Positions 7,908 to 17,108 of a stretch of 64,000 nt of DNA are shown here, in pieces. The DNA comes from Gemmatimonadales bacterium UBA4456 (GTDB lineage Bacteria > Gemmatimonadota > Gemmatimonadetes > Longimicrobiales > Gaopeijiaceae), in assembly GCA_002390225.1 (NCBI GenBank), contig DGOW01000075.1, positions 1 through 64,000 on the forward strand. The letters run 5' to 3'. The notes beneath the pieces are model-generated. The model saw only the letters and a list, made by a program, of their open reading frames with translations. It made no database searches and was not told where the DNA came from. How positions within the stretch are numbered: the stretch's first letter is position 1; every line of letters starts with the position of its first letter. The translations under genes and the position numbers were made by a program.

Positions 7908-8828
7908 CTAGTATCCGTCCTGCTCCTTGGCCTCGCGCCGAAGGTTCTGGTAGCTCACGTACCGCGAGGCTGCGATCCTCCCTTCCTCAAGAGCTTCACG
8001 GACCATACATCCGGGCTCATGCAGGTGGGTACAGCCGCGGAAGCGACAGTCCTGTGACATCTCGGCGAACTCCGGGAAGCAAGATCCCACAGTCTCGGGG
8101 TCGACGGACCACAGACCCACGTCGCCAAACCCGGGTGTGTCGGCGACCAGACCCCCGCATTCCAGCGTAATCAGGCGCGATCCGACCGTCGTGTGGCGGC
8201 CCGTTCCTGTCTTTCGAGACAAAGCGCCCGTGCTTAGCTCCAGACCCGGATCGACTACATTGAGCAGGGTAGACTTCCCCGCCCCTGAGGGCCCGATCAG
8301 TGCCGAGATCCCGCTACACATCTCGTCGTGCAACTCGGATATACCCGTGGCCGACGGGGCACTCGTAACGAGCACCTGGTAGCCTACCGAGCGATACAGG
8401 GCTGCCCAGGCCTCAGCGTCAGGCTCGGTGGCCTTCAGATCGGCCTTGTTGAGGACCAACACTGGCTGCATGCCACTCGCTTCGACGAGGACCAGCATGC
8501 GATCGATGAGTTGCGTCGAGCCTCGAGGCTCTCGCAACGCAATGACAACGAACACGCGATCGAGGTTCGCAGCCAGAATTTTCGCTGCACGACCCCGACC
8601 CCGGCGGACCAGCTCAGTGCGCCGATCATTCACGGATTCGATGGTCGCGACCTCGCCTTCGACCTTCATCTGAACCTGATCCCCGATGACGACTCGGCTA
8701 CCGGTTCGCTGCTGCTGCTTCAGACGTCCACGGATCGATGCATGAACGCGCTGCCCGTTATCCAGGACAACCGTGTACACGCCCCCGCCGGTCTCGTGCA
8801 CAACACCAGGACGGTGCTGCTCATTCAT
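7908..8828 (-). CDS. rsgA: Ribosome small-subunit-dependent GTPase A
   Basis: 306 residues from the ATG at 8828. RsgA is a circularly permuted GTPase that acts in late 30S maturation. Seen in permuted order: G4 NKAD (VLVLNKADL), G1 GPSGAGKST, and G3 DTPGF (VADTPGFGDVG). The N-terminal OB-fold carries the family's NDRRTEL-type segment. The C-terminal zinc site is represented by CRFRGCTHLHEPGC. A rho-independent terminator for the upstream sigma gene overlaps the region just before the start, so rsgA probably has its own promoter or relies on readthrough. Confidence 0.95.
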   Translation of the reverse strand: MNEQHRPGVVHETGGGVYTVVLDNGQRVHASIRGRLKQQQRTGSRVVIGDQVQMKVEGEVATIESVNDRRTELVRRGRGRAAKILAANLDRVFVVIALREPRGSTQLIDRMLVLVEASGMQPVLVLNKADLKATEPDAEAWAALYRSVGYQVLVTSAPSATGISELHDEMCSGISALIGPSGAGKSTLLNVVDPGLELSTGALSRKTGTGRHTTVGSRLITLECGGLVADTPGFGDVGLWSVDPETVGSCFPEFAEMSQDCRFRGCTHLHEPGCMVREALEEGRIAASRYVSYQNLRREAKEQDGY

Positions 8829-8839
8829 CGGTATACATG

Positions 8840-8875
8840 AAAAGCCCCCGCCGAAGCCCAAAGCTTCGACGGGGG
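8840..8875 (-). terminator. Rho-independent terminator of the sigma-factor gene
   Basis: On the minus strand, a 13-base arm (8875-8863) pairs with 8857-8845 around a five-base loop, with one G-U or mismatch position, and is followed by TTTTC. It lies 38 bases beyond the sigma gene stop and just upstream of the rsgA start. Confidence 0.8.
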
Positions 8876-8912
8876 TTGATCATCCGACGGCGGGGGCAAC
8901 GGCCCCCTCGCA

Positions 8913-9818
8913 TCACGCGGCGAACGACTCCAGCGCGTCACCCTTGCCACCCTCGCGAAGGCGACGGAGCGCACGGTCACGCAGCTGGCGAATCCGCTCA
9001 CGCGTTACACCCAGCATGTTGCCGATCTCTTCGAGTGTATGCTCGCGCTCACCCTGGAGACCGAAGTAGAGACGCAGCACCTTCGCGTCGCGCGGCTCCA
9101 GTGTCGCTAGCGCCTCCGTGATCGTCTCAGTCAGCAGGCGACCTTCCACCTCGACCTCGGGCTCAGCAGCCTCCTCGGTAATGAAGCGCTCGACGAGCTG
9201 CGAGTCCTCGGAGTCACCAATCGGTGCATCGAGACGAATCTCCGCAGCATTGAGAGTCTGTAGCGATTCGACCAGTTCCGGCGTGAGGTGAGTAGCCTCG
9301 GCAAGTTCGTCCGTAGTCGGCTCGCGCCCCTTCTCCTGCTTGAGGCGTTCCTTCTCTCGGAAGATGCGCGCCAGGTCGCTCGCACGGTTCAGCGGTACAC
9401 GCACCGCACGGCCGTGGTTAGCCAGAGAGGCGAGGATGGCCTGCCTGATCCACCACACCGCATAACTGATGAACTTCACGCCCTGCTCCGGATCAAACTT
9501 CCGGGCGGCCGTGACGAGGCCGACGTTGCCCTCCTGGATGAGATCCGTGAGAGAGACACCGCGGTTCTGATATTTCTTAGCAACACTGATCACGAAGCGC
9601 AGGTTCGCTCGCGCGAGTTCCTGAATCGCATCCTGATCCCCCAACTGAGCGAGAGCGCCGAGCTCCTTCTCACGCTCAGGCGTGATCAATTCGTGGCGGC
9701 TCACGTCGCGGAGGTACTGATCGAGAGCGCTCTGTTCCTCGACACTGGCGTCGAAACCGGAGAGAAGATTGCCCTTCCCCCGACGCTTGCGACGCTTCGT
9801 CGTGGTTGCAGCGGCCAT
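8913..9818 (-). CDS. RNA polymerase sigma-70 factor, RpoD/SigA-like (short form)
   Basis: 301 residues. A basic N-terminus is followed by region 1.2 (SALDQYLRDVSRHELIT), region 2 with FISYAVWWIRQAI (core binding and -10 melting), region 3, and region 4.2 with TLEEIGNMLGVTRERIRQLR (-35 recognition helix). It lacks the long region 1.1 of Escherichia coli RpoD, as in group 2 or compact primary sigma factors. A strong AAGGAGAAT lies upstream of the ATG at 9818. A second RpoD-like gene lies at 35811-36671, so which is the housekeeping factor is not decidable from this window. A strong terminator follows. Confidence 0.92.
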   Translation of the reverse strand: MAAATTTKRRKRRGKGNLLSGFDASVEEQSALDQYLRDVSRHELITPEREKELGALAQLGDQDAIQELARANLRFVISVAKKYQNRGVSLTDLIQEGNVGLVTAARKFDPEQGVKFISYAVWWIRQAILASLANHGRAVRVPLNRASDLARIFREKERLKQEKGREPTTDELAEATHLTPELVESLQTLNAAEIRLDAPIGDSEDSQLVERFITEEAAEPEVEVEGRLLTETITEALATLEPRDAKVLRLYFGLQGEREHTLEEIGNMLGVTRERIRQLRDRALRRLREGGKGDALESFAA

Positions 9819-10126
9819 CGTGTCCTATTCTCCTTCGATGCGCACCCTGCGACCGGAAAATCCTGGGCGGTGGAGCGCGCTTCTGTGCTTCGGAAAGGCG
9901 TAAAATCCTAAGCCGTTTATGATCCGCTTCGTCGACCGATCTGTCAATGCCCTGACGATTCGGACGCCTCTGAGCTTCAAATGGTTGGCCACGTTCGATG
10001 AACCTGGAGAGCTCAGTCGCTCTCGCAATTCGTACTTCGACCTAACCATCGTCATTTCAGAGTGATTTCCTAACCCCCATATGGGGTCCAGTTCCTCGTT
10101 TCGCCAGTCCCAAGGCGGAAAAATCA
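9819..10126. other. Intergenic region between divergent sigma factor and PP2C genes
   Basis: About 308 bases between two divergent genes. It should contain both promoters. I see the Shine-Dalgarno sequences on each side (AAGGAGAAT on the minus strand near 9830, AAGGCGG at 10112-10118 on the plus strand) but no convincing -35/-10 pair. No credible gene. Confidence 0.5.
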
Positions 10127-10984
10127 TTGGTTGCTGCTTTGGTCGCGCTCCATCTAACTTCATTTCGTACCCCTCCCGCGATCCTCACCCCCAGCAGTCA
10201 ACCCTTGTCCTCACTGCGTTCCCTGAACGGTCTGTCCGATATCGGTCGCCTCAGGCAGCGGAATGAGGACTCTCTGGCGCTGAGAGTAGACTCAGGCGTG
10301 GCCGTCATCGCTGACGGAATGGGAGGTCACCCGGGGGGGGATGTGGCCTCGAGCATAGCCACCGCAGCAGCGGCCGAGATCCTGACCCGCGCGGCGTCGA
10401 AAAATCCGAATTCCCATGGCTTTGCGAGCCGCATGCGCGCAGTCATGGTAGAGGCCGTTGTCGGTGCTCACCGGTCTATTCGTGAACGCAGTGCGATCGA
10501 GCCGCACCTCGACGGCATGGGTACCACACTGACGGCCATGATCGTCCACCCAGAGACCGGCACGTGGGTGATCGGGCACGTCGGCGATTCGCGCGCGTAC
10601 CGCATTCACGGAGACACGATGGATCAGATGACGAGGGATGACACCTGGATCCAGCAACAGATTGAGCAGAACCCGGACCTCAATCCCGCGCGGGTACGGA
10701 ACAGCCCTTATGCCCACCTTCTCACCCAGTGCCTTGGACTCGAAAATCAGCCATCACCGCAGATCGTCGATGGAACGGCTGAGTCAGGTGACCGCTTCCT
10801 GCTATGCTCCGACGGCCTGGTCGGCATGCTCGAGGACGACACCGTGTTGTCAATCCTCACCGAGGCCCTCCCCCATGCTGGAACCGATCTGGACATGCCG
10901 ATTCGCAAGCTGCTCGAAGCAGCGAATGAAGCTGGCGGCCGCGACAACATCACGGCCGCGCTCGTTCAGTTCGAGAACAACTGA
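10127..10984 (+). CDS. PP2C-type (PPM) serine/threonine protein phosphatase
   Basis: 285 residues. Bacterial PP2C motifs in order: RQRNEDSL, VIADGMGGHPGGDVAS, DGMGTTLTAMI, VGDSRAYRIHG, LLCSDGLVGMLED and GGRDNITAALVQF, with the metal-binding aspartates present. These cytoplasmic Mn/Mg enzymes reverse Hanks-type kinase phosphorylation; no kinase is in the window. The TTG at 10127 sits eight bases after AAGGCGG and is chosen for that reason. The first 30 residues are outside the domain, so an internal TTG at 10205 cannot be excluded. Convergent with the HD gene. Confidence 0.9.
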   Translation: MVAALVALHLTSFRTPPAILTPSSQPLSSLRSLNGLSDIGRLRQRNEDSLALRVDSGVAVIADGMGGHPGGDVASSIATAAAAEILTRAASKNPNSHGFASRMRAVMVEAVVGAHRSIRERSAIEPHLDGMGTTLTAMIVHPETGTWVIGHVGDSRAYRIHGDTMDQMTRDDTWIQQQIEQNPDLNPARVRNSPYAHLLTQCLGLENQPSPQIVDGTAESGDRFLLCSDGLVGMLEDDTVLSILTEALPHAGTDLDMPIRKLLEAANEAGGRDNITAALVQFENN

Positions 10985-11017
10985 CCGTTTGAGCGGACGC
11001 GCTGACCGGACTGGGGG

Positions 11018-12310
11018 TTACGTGACTCCGATGGGTCGCGTGATCCGATCGAGAACCTGCTCGGCTGAGACCTCTCGGCGTTCTAGTGTGAACACACGAA
11101 GAACCCGGGCCGTCGTGTACAGCTCACGAGCAACTTTAGGCAGGTCGAGGATACCCTCGACACCGTCCAATCCGAGCCGCTGAACTTCGCCACCGCGCCG
11201 CTCGATAAGCAGATCGAGCTGGAACATCGCCGGCTTGACCGGGAAATCGATCATGACTTCGCCAGACTCCAGGCCGAGTTCCTCCGCGAGATCGTCTTCG
11301 ACCGCACGCTTCCAGGGCGAGTCTCCCACCGCCCAGTCCTCGACCTGACGACCCGTCAGATCCGCTGCGGTCAGCTCGAGCGCCCGCTTCGGCAGTTTCC
11401 TGTGACGTAGCGCCGGAATCCAGCGGGACGCGATCCGCTCTCCCACTTCCCCGTCGGAATCCCGTCCGCGGCGACCGATCTCGTACAGCAATTCCTCGTC
11501 GGTGGGGCCGATGAGCTCTTCTGGATCGAGCAGACCAGCGCGCACAGCTTCTTCGACGATCCGCTTGTACAAGCCGGTCGCGGCCCGCACCGCATGGTGC
11601 CAGTAGACATTCCTGAACATCTGGTACTTCGCGAACAACAGCGACTCCAGCGCTGCGATGGCTTTCTCATGGACCCCGATCTCGTAGCGTCCAGATACAG
11701 GATCAGGCAGGAGCATCAACCCCTGAAGCAGACGTGAAACATCGACTTCCCCATACGGAACGCCGCAGAAGCGGGCGTCACGCCGGAGGTATTCCATCTT
11801 GTCGAGGTCGAGGCTGCCACTGATCAACCCTCGGAGTGGTGTCGTGCTCTCCCCACGGATCAACTCGGCAAGGCGCTCCGGCGCACCGAGTCCAAGCGGA
11901 GCCAGCGCATCACGCAGAGATGGAGATGCAAAGAAGCGCTGACTGACTTCCTCGTGGTGAGCCGGAAGGTTCCCGGACTCTAGCTCCTCCAGAGCGTGCG
12001 AGTACGCGTAATGACCGATGTCGTGAAGCAGTGCCGCGTACGGAATCAGTTCCTCGTCCTCCCACGCTTCGGGAGGTACCCCACCGCGCTCGCGCAGGTG
12101 ACGCAGCGCGGTGCGCGTCAGGTGGTAGACACCCAGGGCGTGATCAAAGCGTGTGTGTGTGGCACCAGGGTAGACGAGATGTGCGAATCCGAGCTGCCTG
12201 ATGTATCGCAGACGCTGAAACTCAGCCGTATCAACGATACGCACTGCCGTCGGATCCAGGCGGATCGTCTCCCAGAGCGGATCGCGAATGAGTTTGTCGG
12301 AGCCGGTCAT
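11018..12310 (-). CDS. HD-domain phosphohydrolase (dGTPase/SAMHD1-like)
   Basis: 430 residues. HD-domain metal ligands are visible in THTRFDHALGVYHL, AALLHDIGHYAYSH and the later LDLDKMEYLRRDARF, matching the YdhJ/SAMHD1-like group of dNTP triphosphohydrolases and related phosphohydrolases. The start is placed at the ATG at 12310 (MTGSDKL): GGGAGG is seven bases upstream of it and almost touches the alternative ATG at 12316. Substrate is not predictable by eye; dNTP or nucleotide hydrolysis is the usual assignment. Divergent from the UvrC-like gene. Confidence 0.9.
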   Translation of the reverse strand: MTGSDKLIRDPLWETIRLDPTAVRIVDTAEFQRLRYIRQLGFAHLVYPGATHTRFDHALGVYHLTRTALRHLRERGGVPPEAWEDEELIPYAALLHDIGHYAYSHALEELESGNLPAHHEEVSQRFFASPSLRDALAPLGLGAPERLAELIRGESTTPLRGLISGSLDLDKMEYLRRDARFCGVPYGEVDVSRLLQGLMLLPDPVSGRYEIGVHEKAIAALESLLFAKYQMFRNVYWHHAVRAATGLYKRIVEEAVRAGLLDPEELIGPTDEELLYEIGRRGRDSDGEVGERIASRWIPALRHRKLPKRALELTAADLTGRQVEDWAVGDSPWKRAVEDDLAEELGLESGEVMIDFPVKPAMFQLDLLIERRGGEVQRLGLDGVEGILDLPKVARELYTTARVLRVFTLERREVSAEQVLDRITRPIGVT

Positions 12311-12351
12311 CGTCATACCTCCCAGTCTATCCCTCGCGGGACGGCTTCCCC

Positions 12352-13530
12352 ATGGTCGGACGCGACACCTTTGACGCCGCAAGAACGACCTCCCTATCTT
12401 CCCGAACAAACCACGAAAGCGCCACCCCTGAGATCGTGCAGCCGAACCCGACCCTCCGAGAGCATGTCCGCGCCCGAGCCGAGAACCGGCCGGGGGTCTA
12501 TCGCATGTTCGGGCCCGGAGAAGAGTTGCTGTACGTGGGCAAGTCCGTGCACGTCCGGACCCGCGTATTGTCCTATTTCCGAGCGGATAAAGGCGAGAAG
12601 GCGTGGGAACTCATCCATGAGACCGCTCGCATCGAGTGGGACTACATCCCGAACGAGTTTTTCTCGCTCATTCAGGAAATGAAGCTGATCCAGGAGCAGC
12701 AGCCCCGCTTCAACGTCCAGCACAAACGGCGTCGGATCTACGCGTTCGTGAAGGTGACGGCCGAGGCAGCCCCACGCGTCCTGCCGGTCACCCGCGTCGT
12801 TGATGACGGGTCGACGTACTACGGGCCGTTTCCGCGGGTGAACGCCATCGCCCTGATCGCTCGTGAACTGTCACAGGTATTGGGCCTGCGCGATTGTCCG
12901 GCGTCGACGCCAGTCTTCTTCCATGACCAGCTGGAAATGTTCGCCGCCGGGCGAATACCCCGGTGCATACGGGCGGAGCTGAGGACATGCCTTGCTCCTT
13001 GCGTCGGTCGGCCGTCAGCGGGGGAATACATGTCGATGGTGAGGCTCGCTCGCCGCTTCCTGGAAGGAAAGGCGGAGCGGCCGCTGGGCGAGCTCAAAGA
13101 TCAGATGGAGGCGGCATCGGCCCGTATGGACTTCGAGTACGCGGCGACCCTCCGGGACCGGATCGAGCGCCTCACCCGCTTCCGTGACCAGCTCGTCGCG
13201 TTCCGTGGAAAAGTCGAGAACCTCTCCTTCCTCTACCGGGTGCCTGGCTTCGCTGGAGATGATCGTCTCTACCTGATCCGACGCGGTCGGATTCGGAGGG
13301 AGGTACGCTTTCCCAAGACCAAACGCGCACGGGAACGCGTGGCTCAGGCGATCGATCACGTTTACAGCGAGGCCGAAACCGGGCCAGCGGCGCTCACTGC
13401 CCAGGAGGCGGCCGAGATCCTGCTTATCGCTCGGTGGTTCCGGCTCAACCCGAAAGAGCGAGGGCGGACGATGAAGCCGGAGGCCTGGCTGGCAGAGAGG
13501 GATCCGCGCCGAGTCGTTACGACCTCGTGA
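12352..13530 (+). CDS. UvrC-like GIY-YIG nuclease lacking the RNase H domain
   Basis: 392 residues against about 600 for UvrC. The N-terminal GIY-YIG domain is seen as RPGVYRMFGPGEELLYVGKS followed by VRTRVLSYF and the NEFFSLIQEMKLIQEQQPRFN segment. The four cysteines that bind the UvrC iron-sulfur cluster are all present (LRDC, PRC, RTCLAPCVG). A UVR motif (LKDQMEAASARMDFEYAATLRDRI) follows. The C-terminal RNase H-like endonuclease and helix-hairpin-helix domains of UvrC are absent, leaving about 110 unassigned residues. Such short homologues resemble Cho, which makes only the 3' incision. Start at 12352 is uncertain; a GTG at 12436 also precedes the domain. Confidence 0.85.
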   Translation: MVGRDTFDAARTTSLSSRTNHESATPEIVQPNPTLREHVRARAENRPGVYRMFGPGEELLYVGKSVHVRTRVLSYFRADKGEKAWELIHETARIEWDYIPNEFFSLIQEMKLIQEQQPRFNVQHKRRRIYAFVKVTAEAAPRVLPVTRVVDDGSTYYGPFPRVNAIALIARELSQVLGLRDCPASTPVFFHDQLEMFAAGRIPRCIRAELRTCLAPCVGRPSAGEYMSMVRLARRFLEGKAERPLGELKDQMEAASARMDFEYAATLRDRIERLTRFRDQLVAFRGKVENLSFLYRVPGFAGDDRLYLIRRGRIRREVRFPKTKRARERVAQAIDHVYSEAETGPAALTAQEAAEILLIARWFRLNPKERGRTMKPEAWLAERDPRRVVTTS

Positions 13531-13759
13531 CGTCAGTTCCGTGCGCCCGTGGTGCGGCACACCAGACGGCCCATGCCGGGCAAAAGGCGCAGTAGCCCCG
13601 AAAGAGCTGCGCCCGACTCCCCACCGGGCTGAGAAACAAAATACTCATTCTAATTAGTCGACGCGTCGCTACCCAACAGGACGGGTACCCTCAGGATTTG
13701 CGTCAGGCTTGGTCCGATAATGATTGAGATCGCGACTAATCTGTACTCTAAGACCGACA

Positions 13760-14488
13760 TCAGTCTTCGACTTCGGCCCGCAACAACCGGAGGACGAGCT
13801 GGACGTGGATCAGGGTTTCGCTCAGGCGTTCCGAACCGGCTTCCAGGAGGGTGAGTCGCTCATTGACCAGATTCTCAAATTTCCGGCTCTGGAGGAGCGG
13901 CCAATGATCTCGATCGAACGGTCCGAGGCCTAATTCGACGTGATAGCGGGTGTTCACGTCCAGGGCCCGCACGGACGCGTTCTCCCAGAGGAACGGCAGC
14001 ATCCGTTCCGCGTTGAAGGTGCCCGCGAAATCCAGGTCTCCCTTCACGATCTCCCGGAGCGGCTCGTATCCAGCAAGTGCCGCACGCAGACTGTCCGACT
14101 GGATCAGAGCGAGTTCTCCGGACGCGATGAGCGCTGACAATACCCCCTCGGGAAGGTTGGTCCGAGGGTTTCCCAGCGGAGTTGCCAGGAGGGAGTCGAG
14201 TCTGCCATCGCTGAAGGAGTCGCGCTCACTTCCCATCACGCCTAACAGCTCTCGCAACGGCGCCATACCCGAGAACTGACCGTGCTCGTACACCGAGTCC
14301 AGACTGACCAGCCGTGTCTGGACGACCTCGAACTCGTCGGTCAGTCGCTCGATCGCCTCTCGCTCGCGAACCCGCTCGCCTCGCTCTTCCCAGGCCGCGT
14401 CCAACCCGAACGCAATCAGGATCGACAACACGATAGCTGAGCCCTCGAGCAGAAGGCGGCGAGTCGATTTTCCTCCGGGGTCATCCAC
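13760..14488 (-). CDS. Membrane-anchored protein of unknown function (DUF6090-like pattern)
   Basis: 242 residues from a GTG with GAGGT six bases upstream. A basic N-terminus leads into one transmembrane segment, LLLEGSAIVLSILIAFGLDAAWEER, then mostly helical extracytoplasmic sequence. The anchor followed by a charged EER/R-E-R-E stretch is typical of a group of uncharacterised Gemmatimonadota and Bacteroidota proteins. No catalytic motif is visible. It follows the penicillin acylase region on the same strand, about 45 bp downstream of nothing coding, and is probably monocistronic. Confidence 0.65.
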   Translation of the reverse strand: MDDPGGKSTRRLLLEGSAIVLSILIAFGLDAAWEERGERVREREAIERLTDEFEVVQTRLVSLDSVYEHGQFSGMAPLRELLGVMGSERDSFSDGRLDSLLATPLGNPRTNLPEGVLSALIASGELALIQSDSLRAALAGYEPLREIVKGDLDFAGTFNAERMLPFLWENASVRALDVNTRYHVELGLGPFDRDHWPLLQSRKFENLVNERLTLLEAGSERLSETLIHVQLVLRLLRAEVED

Positions 14489-14533
14489 AGCGCGACCTCA
14501 CATGATTCACGGCGTACGTGTCGGCCGAGATGA

Positions 14534-16957
14534 TCACCTCCCGGGCCGCAACTCGATCCTCCGCGCCGTCACCTCCTCGATCTTGTCCCGTGAGTAGAAC
14601 ACCGGGTGGAACTGATCGTTGGCCCAGAATTCGAAAAGATTGTCGTAGAAGGGCGAGCGGGTGTCACCGCTTTGGCCCGGTGTGTTCATCCCGACTGCAC
14701 GGTCCCAATCTCCGGTATCGATGATGATCCGGAACGAGGCACCGGACGTCTGATTGTCGCCATTGCCGGTCTGGTTCACGGTCGAGCCGTACCCGCCCCG
14801 CGAGAGCGGCCCTGCTTCAAGCACGGCACGTGTCGAGGGGTCGACGGCCGTGCCCATCGGATGACGAAGATAGGCGTGATGGTAATCCGCCTGTCCGTAC
14901 AGCCACCCGGACATATCCGATCCCAGCTTTTCCTCGAGAGCCGTCACCGCGTCCTCAAGCGCCGAAATCAGCAGTCCGTCACGGGCCCGCATCGGGTCCG
15001 AGCCCAACGTCCCCGGCGGAACCATGACCGTCTCGATCACCTTGGAGAGCGAGAGGTTCATGTTGGCCCCAGCAGGCACGATGGCATCGCGAACGGTGCG
15101 CCGGAGCTGCGCTTCCCATGACGCGTAGATGCCGGCCTCGACCGAATTCTTGTCCATGACATAATCCCAACCCAGCAGGCGCTGTCGTGCCTGCTCCGTG
15201 CGACCAGTCACGGAGACCTCCTCGAGCATTGGCACGAGCTGGCGGGCAGGCAGCGACAGCTCATCGGTCTGGAGCTGCATATTATCCGCCACGGAGAGCC
15301 GAGTGCCGCCCCCCAGCACCTCGACGATGCGGAGCCAGCGGTATGGGTCGGACCACGAGAAGCCGACCGCATCCATGTACTCGTAGTCACGCGGGATGAG
15401 ATCGTTGTTCGCGGTCGCGAAGTATCCTTCCGGCGGATTCACGACGTGCGGCTTCGCGATGATGGGCAGATAGCCGTCCCACTCGTACCTGCCATCGCCG
15501 GGCACCGGGACGAGGCCACTCCAGTTGCGGCGGATCGGGGCGATGCCGACGGACTGCCAGCCGATCGTCCCGTCACGCCCGGCCCAGATCATGTTCTCGC
15601 CAGGGATGTTCGAATAGGCATTCGCCTCTCGGAATTCCTCCCACGTGGTCGCCTGGTCCATGCGGAGGGAGGAGAGGTACGGGGCACCCCCTATCTCCAT
15701 CCACCCCGCCCGCACCGCGTAGGCGAGGTTACGATCTGGATCTTCGTAGACGACAGGCCCGTGCCGCGTGTACTTGAGCTCGGCCGTGTGTGCGGACTGG
15801 CCCTTCACCGGGATCTCCTCGGTGATGACCGTCATCGTCTCCCATTCGCCCCGATACCGGTACTGGTTCGGGTTCGACGGGTGTGTCTCGTAGACATAGA
15901 GGTCCTCGGCGTCCGTCGAGAAGACCGTCAGGCCCCACGCGCCGTACTCGTTGTGCCCGATCGACACACCTGGCAGCGACGGTTCACCCCCACCGATGAC
16001 GTTCCAGCCTGGCCCTATGAGATGGACCCAGTAGCGCAGGGAAGGCGACCCCTGAGCCCTGTGCGGATCGTTCGCCATCATCGGGAAGCCGCTCTCGGAA
16101 CGCGTCCCATCGATGACCCAGTTGTTCGAACCGATATCCTGCTCGACGTCATATGCCACGACGCTCGACGCCTCTTCGGCAGCGGCTTCGAGCATCGCGA
16201 ATGCATCGGCATCGCTACGGCGTGACGTGTCGACGATGTCCTCTGGCTGGAACCGTACGCCTCGTCTGAACGCGTTATAAATCCCGAGGATATCTTCAGA
16301 CAGAGCCTCCCCGTCAATCGCAGCATCCAGCTCGAGCAGCGGGTCGCCGGGACCATAGGTCGAGAGGTCTTTCACCGTCTCCGCACCGAGAGACGCGACG
16401 CGACGCCCCGTGGAAAGCTCGGCTCCGATGTTGCCCAGCAGTCCCTGGTGGCGGGAGATCACGACATCCGGAGTCCAGTATCCGGGGATGATGCCGAGCA
16501 AATCGAACTCGACCGTGAGTAAGCCCGGGTCACGCTCCGTCTGGGCGATGTACGCGTTGATACCATCCGTGTACGCGTTGATGATGAGCGAGCCACGATC
16601 GTGGTAATGGTTCAGCTCCTGCTCGAGATCACGCCGGAACTTGAAGAGGCGCGTCCCGATGTCACGCTCCAGCTCCCGCTCCCCGAGGATCTCGGCTACG
16701 GTGCCAGTCGCCTGTCTCCGCCACAGCTCCAACTGGAAGAGCCGATCGCGCGCCGCGTTCCATCCCTGGGCAAAGAAGAGATCATGCTCCGTCTCCGCGT
16801 AGATGTGGCTGATGCCCCAGCGGTCTACGAGGATCTCGACCTCCTGGTCTAGCCCGGGGAGGTTGAGTGTGGTCGACTCCTGGGCTGCTGCCGATGTGGC
16901 CAGTACAACGAAGGTGAAGACAAACGCAGCAAACGAACGGCGGAGCCTTGCTTCCAT
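14534..16957 (-). CDS. Penicillin acylase family N-terminal nucleophile amidohydrolase
   Basis: 807 residues. A Sec signal peptide (to about residue 25, TSAAAQ) targets it to the periplasm. The precursor has an alpha-chain region, a spacer and the nucleophile Ser277 in QDIGSNNWVIDG, where autocleavage between Gly276 and Ser277 makes the beta chain. The following MANDPHRAQGSPSLRYWVHL and the Asn of TANNDL match the family's substrate and oxyanion residues. Members hydrolyse penicillins, acyl-homoserine lactones or other amides, and the sequence does not settle which. Neighbouring genes are an amidohydrolase, symporter and peptidases, which favours a scavenging role. Confidence 0.92.
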   Translation of the reverse strand: MEARLRRSFAAFVFTFVVLATSAAAQESTTLNLPGLDQEVEILVDRWGISHIYAETEHDLFFAQGWNAARDRLFQLELWRRQATGTVAEILGERELERDIGTRLFKFRRDLEQELNHYHDRGSLIINAYTDGINAYIAQTERDPGLLTVEFDLLGIIPGYWTPDVVISRHQGLLGNIGAELSTGRRVASLGAETVKDLSTYGPGDPLLELDAAIDGEALSEDILGIYNAFRRGVRFQPEDIVDTSRRSDADAFAMLEAAAEEASSVVAYDVEQDIGSNNWVIDGTRSESGFPMMANDPHRAQGSPSLRYWVHLIGPGWNVIGGGEPSLPGVSIGHNEYGAWGLTVFSTDAEDLYVYETHPSNPNQYRYRGEWETMTVITEEIPVKGQSAHTAELKYTRHGPVVYEDPDRNLAYAVRAGWMEIGGAPYLSSLRMDQATTWEEFREANAYSNIPGENMIWAGRDGTIGWQSVGIAPIRRNWSGLVPVPGDGRYEWDGYLPIIAKPHVVNPPEGYFATANNDLIPRDYEYMDAVGFSWSDPYRWLRIVEVLGGGTRLSVADNMQLQTDELSLPARQLVPMLEEVSVTGRTEQARQRLLGWDYVMDKNSVEAGIYASWEAQLRRTVRDAIVPAGANMNLSLSKVIETVMVPPGTLGSDPMRARDGLLISALEDAVTALEEKLGSDMSGWLYGQADYHHAYLRHPMGTAVDPSTRAVLEAGPLSRGGYGSTVNQTGNGDNQTSGASFRIIIDTGDWDRAVGMNTPGQSGDTRSPFYDNLFEFWANDQFHPVFYSRDKIEEVTARRIELRPGR

Positions 16958-17108
16958 GGATCTCTCTCGGTCAGTGGGTGGGAACGCTGGGGCGGGTGGC
17001 GATGCCTCTTCAAGCCTGTCAGCCTACGATTCGATCAGCCGTCCCCACAAGCGCCTGTCTCTCGCTGCGGAGCTCAACGAGGTCACAGGACCCACCGCAG
17101 CCACTCGG

